Positions 17,059 to 25,456 of a stretch of 64,000 bases of DNA are shown here, one piece after another. A model generated the notes under the pieces. The model saw only the letters and a list, made by a program, of their open reading frames with translations. It did not search any database and was not told where the DNA came from. Numbering within the stretch: the stretch's first letter is position 1; every line of letters begins with the position of its first letter. The position numbers and the translations under genes were made by a program. Source of the DNA: Synergistaceae bacterium (GTDB taxonomy: Bacteria > Synergistota > Synergistia > Synergistales > Aminobacteriaceae); contig JAHDKT010000013.1 of the NCBI GenBank assembly GCA_018436725.1, forward strand, positions 62,001 through 126,000. The letters are read 5' to 3'.

Positions 17059-18630
17059 TTACATAAGAGCGGGCGTTCCGGGGCCAAGAGGCAGGCCGAG
17101 CGTATACCACGCGATCAGAAGCGCCGTGAAGCAGATGAGATAGGCGATGGTGTAGGGCATCTCGAGCGAGATAACCGTACCGATGCCGATCTTCGTGTCC
17201 GGATCGGTACGGTACTGTTCAAGCAAGCCTATGATGACCGGCACGTAGTACGAGAGCGGCGAGATTATGTTGGACGAGGAGTCGCCGATACGATAGGCAA
17301 CCTGGGTCAGCGCCGGAGAGAAGCCGACGATGGAGAACATCGGCACGAATATCGGCGCGAGGATCAGCCACTTCGCCGAGCCGCTGGTGATGAAAAGGTT
17401 GATGAACGTGCAGAGCAGGATGAACATAACAAGCAGCGGGATACCGCCAAGATTCATATGCTCCAGCCAATGCGCACCGTTTACGGCGAGCACAGTCGTC
17501 AATTTGCTCGCATTGAAGAGTTGGACGAAAATAGCCGCCGGGAGAACCACCACGAGGAAACTGAGTCCTCCGGAGAGTCCCTGCTGCATCAGCTTGGGCA
17601 CATCGTCCATCTTCTTTATGGTTCCTGCGCCGAAGCCATAGGCGATACCAACGAAGAAGAAGAGGAAGAAGAGGATGCCTACGACGCTGTTCAGGAACGG
17701 GGAGCGCGGGACGATAGAACCGTCGTCCGCCCGGAAGAAAGAGCCTTCCGGAATGGTAAGATACAGCAAAATACCGATGCAAAGAACACCCATCACGGTG
17801 GCCCAGCGAAGGCCGCGGTTTTCCTCCGGAGTGACGGCGTGTTTCAGCAGTTCGTCGGAATTTTTGTCATGCGCTGTATCGCCGAGAACTTTCACTGTGA
17901 ATTTCTCGGTGACGAAGGTTGTGACAAGCATGACAACGACGGTAGCTACCGCCATAAAGTACCAGTTGATAAGAGGATGCGTCGGTCCGGGGACATTCAT
18001 ACCCTTTGCAGCCGATTCGGTGATGCCCGCAAGCAGCGCGTCGGTACCTGCAATGAAAAAGTTCGCCGTGAAACCGCCGCTGGCTGCGGCGAATCCCGCG
18101 ATGATTCCAACCCACGGATTTCTGCCCAACGCCTTAAAGACCGCGGCGCCAATGACAGGAGTAAAGATGATGCCGGCGTCGGATGCGAGGTTGGCGTTGA
18201 TTCCGACAAGAGCAAGTACTGCGGTAACCAGGTAGGAAGGCGCTCCCAGGATGGTTTTTCTCATGAGCGCGGAGATCATGCCGGAGCGTTCAACGATTCC
18301 TATGCCGAGCGTCATAACCATGACCAGGCCGAGCGGGGCAAAATTCACGTACGTCTTGACGAAATCGGCCATGAATAGCCGCATCTGCTTGAAAGTCAGC
18401 AGATTTTCGACGGCAACCGTAACTTCCTGAGGCGCTTCTCCTGCTTTTGCCGCCATATACTTCACGGCGACACCGGCGTTGCCAAGGTAGTACGAGAGGC
18501 CGACTACGATGAGCGAAAGATAGATGAAAAGCCAGAACGGATGCGGGAGCCAGTTTCCTACTACTTCCACTCCTTTTATGAAGCTTTCGAATATACCCCT
18601 TTTCCTGGGTTGCTGCGCGTTGTTTTCCAT
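17059..18630 (-). CDS. abgT: AbgT-family transporter (p-aminobenzoyl-glutamate or related)
   Basis: A 523-residue polytopic membrane protein of the AbgT family, with roughly a dozen hydrophobic helices. Family landmarks are the N-terminal GNWLPHPFWLF, the LVGINANLASDAGII segment and the GDSSSNIISPLSYY stretch near the C-terminus. AbgT proteins import p-aminobenzoyl-glutamate and may export sulfonamides by proton-driven transport. It lies downstream of an AbgA homologue and another M20 hydrolase on the same strand, so import and cleavage of an acyl- or aryl-amino acid is the likely job. ATG behind AAGGAGGG. Confidence 0.93.
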   Translation of the reverse strand: MENNAQQPRKRGIFESFIKGVEVVGNWLPHPFWLFIYLSLIVVGLSYYLGNAGVAVKYMAAKAGEAPQEVTVAVENLLTFKQMRLFMADFVKTYVNFAPLGLVMVMTLGIGIVERSGMISALMRKTILGAPSYLVTAVLALVGINANLASDAGIIFTPVIGAAVFKALGRNPWVGIIAGFAAASGGFTANFFIAGTDALLAGITESAAKGMNVPGPTHPLINWYFMAVATVVVMLVTTFVTEKFTVKVLGDTAHDKNSDELLKHAVTPEENRGLRWATVMGVLCIGILLYLTIPEGSFFRADDGSIVPRSPFLNSVVGILFFLFFFVGIAYGFGAGTIKKMDDVPKLMQQGLSGGLSFLVVVLPAAIFVQLFNASKLTTVLAVNGAHWLEHMNLGGIPLLVMFILLCTFINLFITSGSAKWLILAPIFVPMFSIVGFSPALTQVAYRIGDSSSNIISPLSYYVPVIIGLLEQYRTDPDTKIGIGTVISLEMPYTIAYLICFTALLIAWYTLGLPLGPGTPALM

Positions 18631-18738
18631 CGATATCCCTCCTTAAAAAATCTCCTCTGATGTAATTATCACGATCTCTCTCTTTCTACCTATGAAACAG
18701 AAAAAATTTTTCACACGCCCCTCCTCTCATTGGTATTT

Positions 18739-20028
18739 TTATCTCTCCGACAAGGCTGACGCCAGATCGGCGAAAAGGGCGGCCCCGTAGCCGAGGACCC
18801 TCTCGTCAACATCGAAGTATTCGTTGTGATGCCCTGCAGCAATATCCGAACCGAGCACGAAATAGACCGCTTTGCCTCCCCGCTGCTGCACGACGCGCAT
18901 CATCCAGGAAACATCCTCGCTGCCGCCCAGGCTGACGACTTGAGCGATCTTTTCGACGCCGGGAACTGCGAGAGCCCTCTCTGTCACGAGGTCGACGAGT
19001 TCCTTGTCGCTGAGCGCATCGACAGCCTCTCCCATTTTCGCTACCGAGAACTCCACGCCGTACATCGAAGCGGCCCCGGCGACGATCTCCATCGCACGGG
19101 CATAGACATAGTCATTCAAGGCCATAGTCAGCCCGCGAGTTTCCACCTTCATGACGGCCTTCGAAGGAATAACGTTCCGTCCCGTACCGGCCTGCAGGAC
19201 GCCGACATTCAGCCGAGTAGCGCCGTCTTTATGAGGCGCAATCCCCGCAAGCGCCAACGTTGCGGAAGCCGCCGCCAGCAACGCGTTTCTCCCTTCGTTC
19301 GGCGCGCCTCCGGCATGGGCGGCCTTTCCTTTGTACACAGCGTCGAACTTCGTGGTGCACAGGAAATCGCCACACTCGGGAGCGACGCTCCCCGTGGGGA
19401 TCCCCATACCTATGTGCGCTCCGAGGAAGTAGTCCACGTCGTTAAGAATGCCCTTCATTGCGATCGCTTTTCCACCCCGGACACCCTCCTCCGCGGGCTG
19501 GAAGACAAGCTTGAAAACTCCCTTGAGTTCATCTTTCCGCTTCATCAGGAGTTCCGCAACGCCAAGGCCGATCACCGCATGCACGTCATGTCCGCAGGAG
19601 TGCATCGCGTTCTCGTTCAAGGACGCGAATCCCTCACGGAAGGGTCTATGTTTCTCGTCCGACGCTTCGGAGACATCAACCGCGTCGATGTCGAAACGAA
19701 ACGCCACGACGGGGCCTTTTCTTCCGGTATCGAGCACGGCAACCGCCCCCGTGTATCCGTCCATTCTGCGCACCCACACCGGATCGGCTCCCTGCTGCAA
19801 GGCGCGTTCTATCGAATGTGCAATCGTTTCTTCCGAAGGGCGCCCCATGACAGATGCAAGGTCGAGTATTTCCTTTCCGACGGAAACAGGATACCCAAGG
19901 CTCTCAAGCGAAGAGGCTATCTTCGCGGTCGTCCAGAATTCGGTCCACCCCGTCTCCGCATGTGCATGAAACTCTCTTCTCAATGCGACAAGCCGTTGCT
20001 CCATAGCGTCGTCCATACCCATCTTCAT
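18739..20028 (-). CDS. abgA: M20 amidohydrolase, AbgA-like (aminobenzoyl-glutamate hydrolase subunit)
   Basis: A 429-residue M20 peptidase. It follows E. coli AbgA closely by eye along its length: HAETGWTEFWTTAKIA at the N-terminus, FRFDIDAVDVSE, HSCGHDVHAVIGLG with metal ligands, FQPAEEG, the dimerisation domain with HAGGAPNEGRNALLAAA and the C-terminal AAGHHNEYFD. The enzyme should split p-aminobenzoyl-glutamate to p-aminobenzoate and glutamate. E. coli needs AbgB as partner; no AbgB-type sequence is here, but a HipO-like M20 protein precedes it with a 4-base ATGA overlap. The substrate may therefore be a different acyl-amino acid. Confidence 0.88.
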   Translation of the reverse strand: MKMGMDDAMEQRLVALRREFHAHAETGWTEFWTTAKIASSLESLGYPVSVGKEILDLASVMGRPSEETIAHSIERALQQGADPVWVRRMDGYTGAVAVLDTGRKGPVVAFRFDIDAVDVSEASDEKHRPFREGFASLNENAMHSCGHDVHAVIGLGVAELLMKRKDELKGVFKLVFQPAEEGVRGGKAIAMKGILNDVDYFLGAHIGMGIPTGSVAPECGDFLCTTKFDAVYKGKAAHAGGAPNEGRNALLAAASATLALAGIAPHKDGATRLNVGVLQAGTGRNVIPSKAVMKVETRGLTMALNDYVYARAMEIVAGAASMYGVEFSVAKMGEAVDALSDKELVDLVTERALAVPGVEKIAQVVSLGGSEDVSWMMRVVQQRGGKAVYFVLGSDIAAGHHNEYFDVDERVLGYGAALFADLASALSER

Positions 20029-21230
20029 GCCCCTTTCCTGTCTTCCAGGTATTCGAGGGCACAGGAGACAAGGGTCTCGACTCCGAGCGAGAGCGCCTTC
20101 TCGTCCGGAAGAAATCCGTTATTGTGCAACGGAGGCGTCTGTTCCTTGGAGACACCCTCCGCTCTGCATCCAAGCCACATAAAAAGACCGGGGACCTCTC
20201 TTGTGAAAAAGGAGAAATCCTCGCCTCCAAGTGCGGGTTTCTCTACGTGTACGATCTTGTCCTCGCCCACAACCTTTTTCAGAGCGGAGATCGCGGTTTT
20301 TGCGAGTTCAGCGTCGTTCATAAGCGGCGGATACCCCTTCACGTACTCCATATCGCAGTCTCCGCCCATACCCCGCGCAACGCCGCGGACGATCGCTTCG
20401 ATACGTCCGGGCATCTTTTCCTGTGTCACGGGGTCCACCGTCCTCACGGTTCCTTCGAGGACGACCTCGTCCGCGATGACGTTGTACCTGTCTCCCCCCT
20501 TGATGACTCCGATGCTCACCACCGCCGCATCGAGCGGGCTCACGTTCCGGGAAACGACCGTCTGCAGAGCGGAAATAAGCTGTGCGGCAATTGCGATGGC
20601 ATCCACACCGTTCTCCGGCTCCGAACCGTGCGCTCCTTTCCCGCGGACGGTCAGGAAGAGACGGTCGGACGCTCCCATAAGCGCCCCGGGGCGTGTTCCC
20701 ACAGTGCCGGTAACAAGCGACGGCCAGACATGCATCCCGAAAATCGCATCGACATCGGGATTCCGCAAAGCCCCTTGCTGGATCATGGCGGGAGCGCCGC
20801 CAACCGGGTTTGCTTCTTCGGCAGGCTGGAAAAGAAATTTCACCGTCCCGGGAAGCTCCTTTTTCATTTCGGAGAGAACAAGCGCGGCGCCCAGAAGCAT
20901 TGCGGTGTGTGCGTCATGTCCGCATGCATGCATGACCCCTTTAACTTCGGATGCCCACGAAAGACCTGTCTTCTCCTCCATGGGCAGAGCGTCCATATCC
21001 GCCCTGAGGGCGACGCACGCGCCGGGAACGTCGCCCTGAAGCACTCCGACAACCCCGTTGCCTCCCACCCCTGGACGCACTTCAACCCCGGCTTCTTCAA
21101 GAACGCTCTTTACGAGAGCGGCGGTTTCACGTTCTTCATTGCTCAGCTCGGGCCTTCTATGCATACGCCTGCGAAGCTCCAGCATCTTCTCTTCGTATTT
21201 ATTCGTCAACGAACGTACTCTCTCGTTCAA
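20025..21230 (-). CDS. M20 amidohydrolase (hippurate hydrolase/IAA-amino acid hydrolase type)
   Basis: A 401-residue M20D metallo-amidohydrolase that removes acyl groups from amino acids. Metal and catalytic motifs: LRADMDALPMEE, HACGHDAHTAML, FQPAEEA and the lid motif GAHGSEPENGVD; ALGGEDFSFF supplies the last ligand. I prefer the TTG at 21230 (Shine-Dalgarno GGGAGGGAAGG) over the upstream in-frame extension, which adds 29 residues of unlikely sequence. It overlaps abgA by 4 bases and begins the operon M20-abgA-abgT. It could stand in for the missing AbgB or broaden the substrate range. Confidence 0.88.
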   Translation of the reverse strand: MNERVRSLTNKYEEKMLELRRRMHRRPELSNEERETAALVKSVLEEAGVEVRPGVGGNGVVGVLQGDVPGACVALRADMDALPMEEKTGLSWASEVKGVMHACGHDAHTAMLLGAALVLSEMKKELPGTVKFLFQPAEEANPVGGAPAMIQQGALRNPDVDAIFGMHVWPSLVTGTVGTRPGALMGASDRLFLTVRGKGAHGSEPENGVDAIAIAAQLISALQTVVSRNVSPLDAAVVSIGVIKGGDRYNVIADEVVLEGTVRTVDPVTQEKMPGRIEAIVRGVARGMGGDCDMEYVKGYPPLMNDAELAKTAISALKKVVGEDKIVHVEKPALGGEDFSFFTREVPGLFMWLGCRAEGVSKEQTPPLHNNGFLPDEKALSLGVETLVSCALEYLEDRKGA

Positions 21231-21372
21231 TGGCCTTCCCTCCCGAAACACAAATTTTGCTAAGAAAGCTGCCTTCGGCAGAATGAGACGCAGTGAATAC
21301 AACACTGTAGATCGCATTCAAGAGTGCGTTCCATTAATTTCGGATGCGAAGGCGAACATAAAAGAGAAACTT

Positions 21373-21408
21373 ATGTGATAAGGTAACACATGCACCGCAT
21401 ATTTTCAA
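21373..21408 (-). promoter_or_regulatory. Candidate promoter and operator of the M20-abgA-abgT operon
   Basis: On the minus strand TTGAAA (21403-21408), 17 bases, TACCTT (21380-21385). The -10 lies in an imperfect palindrome with arms ATGTG and CACAT (21373-21391). A repressor there would block polymerase. The hexamers are weak, so this is tentative. Confidence 0.35.
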
Positions 21409-21437
21409 CGCTGCAGGCTCTACAGAACGAGGATACA

Positions 21438-21478
21438 GAAAAAGACCCCGTATAACCCGAGGGTTTCTACGGGGTCTT
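21438..21478 (-). terminator. Terminator after SAM decarboxylase
   Basis: Minus-strand hairpin with arms AGACCCCGT / ACGGGGTCT and inner pairing CCC/GGG, followed by TTTTTC. Confidence 0.82.
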
Positions 21479-21482
21479 GTAT

Positions 21483-21896
21483 TCAGTTGGCGCCGTTGCG
21501 CCGAAGGACTTCCTGCCACGTGACGAAAGAGTGGTAGTACTCCATATCTCCGTCGTCAAGACCGCGAGTAATCTCCGTAATATGCGTATGTTTCGCCCCG
21601 ATTTGCTCCAGGACATAATCCACTGCGACCTGCGGCTTGCTTTCTTCGCCGCACGTGTAGATGTCGAGCGCCATATAGCCGACCTCCGGCCATGTATGAA
21701 TAGAAAGATGCGATTCGCTGATGACGACGACACCGCTCACTCCGTCAGGAGGAAAGCGATGAAAGGAGACCGACCAGACCTGTGTGTTCGCACGCTTCGC
21801 AGCTTCGACAAGTATCTCCTGCAACCTGTCCACCTGAGAAATAATCGGCCCGCACCCTGATGCCTCCACAATGAAATGGAACCCTTTCGGCGACAT
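21483..21896 (-). CDS. speH: S-adenosylmethionine decarboxylase proenzyme
   Basis: A 137-residue prokaryotic class 1b proenzyme that supplies decarboxylated SAM for spermidine synthesis. The self-cleavage site is Glu61-Ser62 in ESHLSIHTWPE, where Ser62 becomes the pyruvoyl cofactor; His67 and Cys82 (YTCGE) complete the catalytic set. Length is usual for the family apart from a slightly longer C-terminus. The ATG has AGAGGAGG upstream and an intrinsic terminator follows. It is separated by about 9 kb from speE but must work with it. Confidence 0.96.
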   Translation of the reverse strand: MSPKGFHFIVEASGCGPIISQVDRLQEILVEAAKRANTQVWSVSFHRFPPDGVSGVVVISESHLSIHTWPEVGYMALDIYTCGEESKPQVAVDYVLEQIGAKHTHITEITRGLDDGDMEYYHSFVTWQEVLRRNGAN

Positions 21897-21937
21897 AATT
21901 TTCCTCCTCTTTCAGAGTGGTATGTAAATCAAAGGGA

Positions 21938-21972
21938 AGAAAAAAGGCCGTCCGATCTCACCGGACGGCCTG
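21938..21972 (-). terminator. Terminator of the tRNA-Ala gene
   Basis: Minus-strand stem GGCCGTCCG / CGGACGGCC followed by TTTTTT. Confidence 0.88.
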
Positions 21973-21984
21973 ATCTTGCGTTAA

Positions 21985-22060
<76 letters not shown>

Positions 22061-22078
22061 ATATGCGCAAACGGGAGT

Positions 22079-22107
22079 ATTATAAGGAGCCCCGTCCGAT
22101 ATGTCAA
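22079..22107 (-). promoter_or_regulatory. Consensus promoter of tRNA-Ala
   Basis: Minus strand TTGACA (22102-22107), 17 bases, TATAAT (22079-22084): a perfect sigma-70 promoter about 19 bases before the tRNA. Confidence 0.85.
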
Positions 22108-22111
22108 CAGT

Positions 22112-23215
22112 CTATTTGAAAGAAAGAAGATTTCCTTTTTTTCCTATTTCCTCCAGCAACGTTCGAAACGCCTTTTCAAAAGCGGCAAGCCCCTCCGTCA
22201 AAAGGACATCCGTCACCGATGACAAGTCGATACCCAGAGATTGCAGGCGTTCGCTTCGTCTCTTTCCTCCTTCTCTGTCCGCGGTCACGGTCAGCGCGGC
22301 CTTCCCCTGCGAGAGAAACGCCTCGAAAGTCGCGGGCGGCAGCGTGTTCACGGTATGAGGACCGATGAGAGAATCGACGTAGAGCGTCGGGGAATACGTC
22401 GGATTTTTCGTCCCCGTGCTTGCCCAGAGCGGACGCTGCAAAGATGCGCCCTTTGCGGCAAGCGCTCGCCAGCGGTTAGAAGCCGTAATCTCCTCGAAAT
22501 CGGCGTAGGCTGCCCTTGCGTTGTCGACGGCGGTTGTTCCCGCAAGGTCTTTTCCTTCCGTATTCTCAAGGAGCTTGTCCACTGCGGTATCGATGCGGCT
22601 GACGAAGAGGGATGCGACAGAGGCGATCCCGGAGACCGGCAGGCCTGCGGACACTCTGTCCTCGAGCCCCGAAATCCATGCCTCCGCAACTTGCCTGTAC
22701 TGCTCACGCGAAAAAATGAGCGTGGCGTTGACGTTAAGCCCTCGCGCTATACATCTGCGAATAGCGTTCATACCGGCGGCAGTGGCCGGTATCTTGATCA
22801 TTACGTTTTTCCTGTCCACCTGAACGAAAAGACTCAGCGCCTCTTCGACGGTTCCTTCTTCGTCGTGGCAGAGAAGGGGGCTGACTTCAAGACTCACAAA
22901 ACCGTCGCTTCCCTCGCTGGATTCGTAAAGAGCACCGAAGCGGTCGGCTCCCTCCCGAACATCCGCAACCGTAAGCGTGGAATAGATCTGCTCCGCAGTC
23001 ATACCTCCGGCGACCATCTCTCGTATATCGCCGTCGTAATCCGAAGTCTTGGCGATTGCGTTCTCAAAAATTGATGGATTCGTGGTCACGCCGCGAACTC
23101 CAAGCTCGATCATCCTTTCAAGACCTCCTGAACGAAGCAGTTCTCTGCTCAGGAAGTCACACCACATGCTCTGTCCTAACTCCAACGCCTTATACACCGT
23201 ATTCTGGCAACCCAT
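22112..23215 (-). CDS. tal: Transaldolase
   Basis: A 367-residue transaldolase of the longer class found in actinobacteria and cyanobacteria. It transfers dihydroxyacetone units in the non-oxidative pentose phosphate pathway. TTNPSIFENAI near residue 44 and the Schiff-base Lys141 in VMIKIPATAAG are characteristic, as are GLNVNATLIFS and the SGIASVASLFVSRIDTAVD segment. I start at the ATG giving MGCQNTV (AAAGGAACGATTTT upstream). It lies downstream of a small membrane protein and NhaC on the same strand, with a 69-base gap, so it may be the end of that operon; the metabolic link is not evident. Confidence 0.95.
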   Translation of the reverse strand: MGCQNTVYKALELGQSMWCDFLSRELLRSGGLERMIELGVRGVTTNPSIFENAIAKTSDYDGDIREMVAGGMTAEQIYSTLTVADVREGADRFGALYESSEGSDGFVSLEVSPLLCHDEEGTVEEALSLFVQVDRKNVMIKIPATAAGMNAIRRCIARGLNVNATLIFSREQYRQVAEAWISGLEDRVSAGLPVSGIASVASLFVSRIDTAVDKLLENTEGKDLAGTTAVDNARAAYADFEEITASNRWRALAAKGASLQRPLWASTGTKNPTYSPTLYVDSLIGPHTVNTLPPATFEAFLSQGKAALTVTADREGGKRRSERLQSLGIDLSSVTDVLLTEGLAAFEKAFRTLLEEIGKKGNLLSFK

Positions 23216-23284
23216 AAAATCGTTCCTTTCGTTCGTAAAATACACAATGGAGGGAACAGAAAACCGTCCCCTCCTCCGCACACT

Positions 23285-23737
23285 TCATAATTTGTCGTCC
23301 GAGAAACTCCCGGTACGTACAGGAAGCTCCTTCCGGAAACCCAAGACGAACTCCCGCACCTCGGTCTCCTGAACTCCGGGAAAAAAGGCTCTCCAGCCTT
23401 TCTCCTTCACCGGAAAGAGCACCGCGACCCCGCGGGAGGAAGGAAGGAGAATGAGTTCTTCCATTTCCTCCCAGGCGAGCCTTTCTTTTCGTCCGCGTCC
23501 CCAAAAAACCGTCTCCCTTTCAAACCCCTTCTCGGAAAGAGAAACCCTCTTCTCGTAGCCGGAAATATAAATACATGCCGTGCCGATAAGAAGATAGGCA
23601 AAGACACCTGAGAGGTCGCCCCCTCCGGCAAACAGGCGACGCATTCCGTCGGCGAGAAGAAACAGACCCATACCCATGCCGGTCCATCGCATCCAGCGGG
23701 GCAAATGGGCGCCGCTTCCCCGAAGTACGTTCTCCAC
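23285..23737 (-). CDS. Small membrane protein, PH-like, unknown function
   Basis: A 150-residue protein I do not recognise. It starts with GTG only 3 bases after the NhaC stop, with a weak upstream GGATAG, so translation is probably coupled. Two hydrophobic segments (about 19-35 and 43-60) precede a soluble domain whose pattern of beta strands and a C-terminal helix (KRVSLSEKGFERE, then KERLAWEEMEELIL) resembles bacterial PH-type (YdbS/DUF304-like) domains. Such proteins are often anchored with the sensor facing the cytoplasm. A link to NhaC activity is only suggested by position. Confidence 0.65.
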   Translation of the reverse strand: MENVLRGSGAHLPRWMRWTGMGMGLFLLADGMRRLFAGGGDLSGVFAYLLIGTACIYISGYEKRVSLSEKGFERETVFWGRGRKERLAWEEMEELILLPSSRGVAVLFPVKEKGWRAFFPGVQETEVREFVLGFRKELPVRTGSFSDDKL

Positions 23738-23740
23738 TAT

Positions 23741-25288
23741 CTATCCTGCTTTCTTCTCGCCGGTCTCAATCCAAGGCACGCCGATTCCGAGCCTTGTCAT
23801 CAGCAGCGCGACAAGAGGATTCAAGTAGTTCAAAAATGCGTAGGGCAAATAGGAAAGAGTCGGCACTCCCAAAACGCCGCTATTGTACGCGCCGCATGTA
23901 TTCCACGGCACAAGAACCGAGGTGAGCGTTCCTGAATCTTCAAGAGATCTGGAAAGCAGTCTGGGATCGAGTTTTTTTCCGTCCTTTTCGAACTTTCCGA
24001 ATGCCGGCCGGAACATACGCCCCGGCATGACGAGCGAAAGATACTGGTCGCCAAGAAACATATTGGTGAAAACACACGAGACGATGACCGAAGCAACGAG
24101 GCCGAAAACCGTCTTGACGCTCCGCATCAGGCGCGAGAGAAGCACTTCCAGAAAACCGCACGTTTCCATGATACCGCCAAGCACCAAGGCCACGAGTATA
24201 AGGGCTACGGTTTCAAGCATTCCTGTGAGCCCGCCGCGTTCAAGAAGGCCGTTGAGCATGCCCGCTACCTCCTTGACAGATTCGAACGCATCCGCGGAAA
24301 ATACGGCGGCCCCTTTCAGAAGCTCGTTCACCGAGACAATGTCTCCGGCCTCGGCGACTTCCGCGATCATGGAAGGAGAGTATCCGGAGTAAAGCGCACC
24401 CATAACATCGGGAATACTTGTTCCCTGGAAAAGAGCCATTACCGCAGCCAGAAGCATACCCGCCACTATTCCGGGAATGGCGGGGACCTTCATTGCCGCG
24501 AGCACAAGCACGAGCAGCGGCGGGAGGAAGCCGTAGATGGAGATGGAAAATTCCGACGACATCATCTGCTGAATTATGGATATTCTGGAGGCGTCCATCT
24601 GTCCTCCGGAGTATCCCGTACCCATGTAGTAGGCTATTCCCGCGACGATGAGCATGGTCGGTCCCGTGGTCCACAGCATCGCCCTGATATGGCTGAAGAG
24701 ATCGGAACCGGCCACTGCCGGGGCGAGGTTCGTCGTGTCGGAAAGAGGAGAAATCTTGTCGCCGAAATAGGCTCCGGAAATAACGAAGCCGGCCGTTACC
24801 GGGGCAGGAACGCCAAGACCCGCACCAATACCCATCAGCGCGATGCCGACCGTACCGCTGGTACTCCATGAACTCCCTGTCGACAAGGAGACGATGGAAC
24901 AAATAAGCAGCGCCGCAAGCAGGAAATACTGGGGTGAAAGCAGGTTCAGCCCGTAATAGATAAGCGTCGGAACAACGCCGCTCTGAATCCAGGCGCCGAC
25001 GAGACCGCCGACGGCAAGCAGAATGAGGACCGCCTGGAGCGCGACGGTAATGCCGTTGATCATCCCTTCTTCAACTTCACGCCACGGTTTACCGACAAAA
25101 ACGGCTCCCATGACGGCGGTAAAAACCGCAGCCAGAAAGAGGGGAATATGCGCGGAGAGGCCAAGGCCGAAAACGGCGCCCGACTCAAAATGAATATCGA
25201 GCACGCCGTAACTGATGATGGCGGCATCCACCAGAAGCACGAAAAGAGCCTGTCCAAAGCTTGGTGTCCTTGCTGCTGTGTGTTCCAT
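23741..25288 (-). CDS. nhaC: Na+/H+ antiporter, NhaC family
   Basis: A 515-residue membrane protein with some 11-12 hydrophobic helices. The family signature ISGAYFGDKISPLSDTTNLAPAV is present, with the mirrored TLTSVLVPWNTCGAY in the second half. NhaC proteins exchange cytoplasmic sodium for protons, or in amino-acid fermenters may exchange malate/lactate-type acids (MleN branch). The ATG at 25288 is chosen over a TTG two codons upstream because AAGGA is at the right distance only for the ATG. Promoter at 25350-25377. The next gene begins 3 bases after its stop. Confidence 0.92.
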   Translation of the reverse strand: MEHTAARTPSFGQALFVLLVDAAIISYGVLDIHFESGAVFGLGLSAHIPLFLAAVFTAVMGAVFVGKPWREVEEGMINGITVALQAVLILLAVGGLVGAWIQSGVVPTLIYYGLNLLSPQYFLLAALLICSIVSLSTGSSWSTSGTVGIALMGIGAGLGVPAPVTAGFVISGAYFGDKISPLSDTTNLAPAVAGSDLFSHIRAMLWTTGPTMLIVAGIAYYMGTGYSGGQMDASRISIIQQMMSSEFSISIYGFLPPLLVLVLAAMKVPAIPGIVAGMLLAAVMALFQGTSIPDVMGALYSGYSPSMIAEVAEAGDIVSVNELLKGAAVFSADAFESVKEVAGMLNGLLERGGLTGMLETVALILVALVLGGIMETCGFLEVLLSRLMRSVKTVFGLVASVIVSCVFTNMFLGDQYLSLVMPGRMFRPAFGKFEKDGKKLDPRLLSRSLEDSGTLTSVLVPWNTCGAYNSGVLGVPTLSYLPYAFLNYLNPLVALLMTRLGIGVPWIETGEKKAG

Positions 25289-25349
25289 TGGCAATCCATC
25301 CTTTCCGAAAACGTAGGATAACGCCTTAGCGAGAAGACGCTTGCTCTTT

Positions 25350-25377
25350 ATTATAAGAGATTATTTTCTTCTGTCCA
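25350..25377 (-). promoter_or_regulatory. Promoter of nhaC
   Basis: Minus strand TGGACA (25372-25377), 16 bases, TATAAT (25350-25355), about 60 bases before the start codon. Confidence 0.65.
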
Positions 25378-25392
25378 TGAGTTCGGCGCACG

Positions 25393-25441
25393 CCATATAA
25401 TGAAAAAGCGCGGTCAGCGCCCGCGCTTTTTCATTATATGG
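25393..25441. terminator. Bidirectional terminator with 20-bp stem
   Basis: CCATATAATGAAAAAGCGCG (25393-25412) pairs perfectly with 25422-25441 around a 9-base loop. The T run inside the minus-strand right arm ends the clpC-operon transcript ahead of the nhaC promoter. Confidence 0.88.
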
Positions 25442-25456
25442 CGGAGTGCCGCGCCG

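Noticed and set aside
18826-21039. A 737-codon open frame on the plus strand
   Set aside because: It lies opposite the two M20 hydrolase genes, which have strong motifs; its translation has no family features and is rich in Arg, His and Pro as antisense frames are in this base composition.
24500-25288. Frameshift in nhaC because the family signature lies in the first half
   Set aside because: The frame is continuous for 515 residues, and the position of GAYFGDKISPLSDTTN is normal for NhaC.
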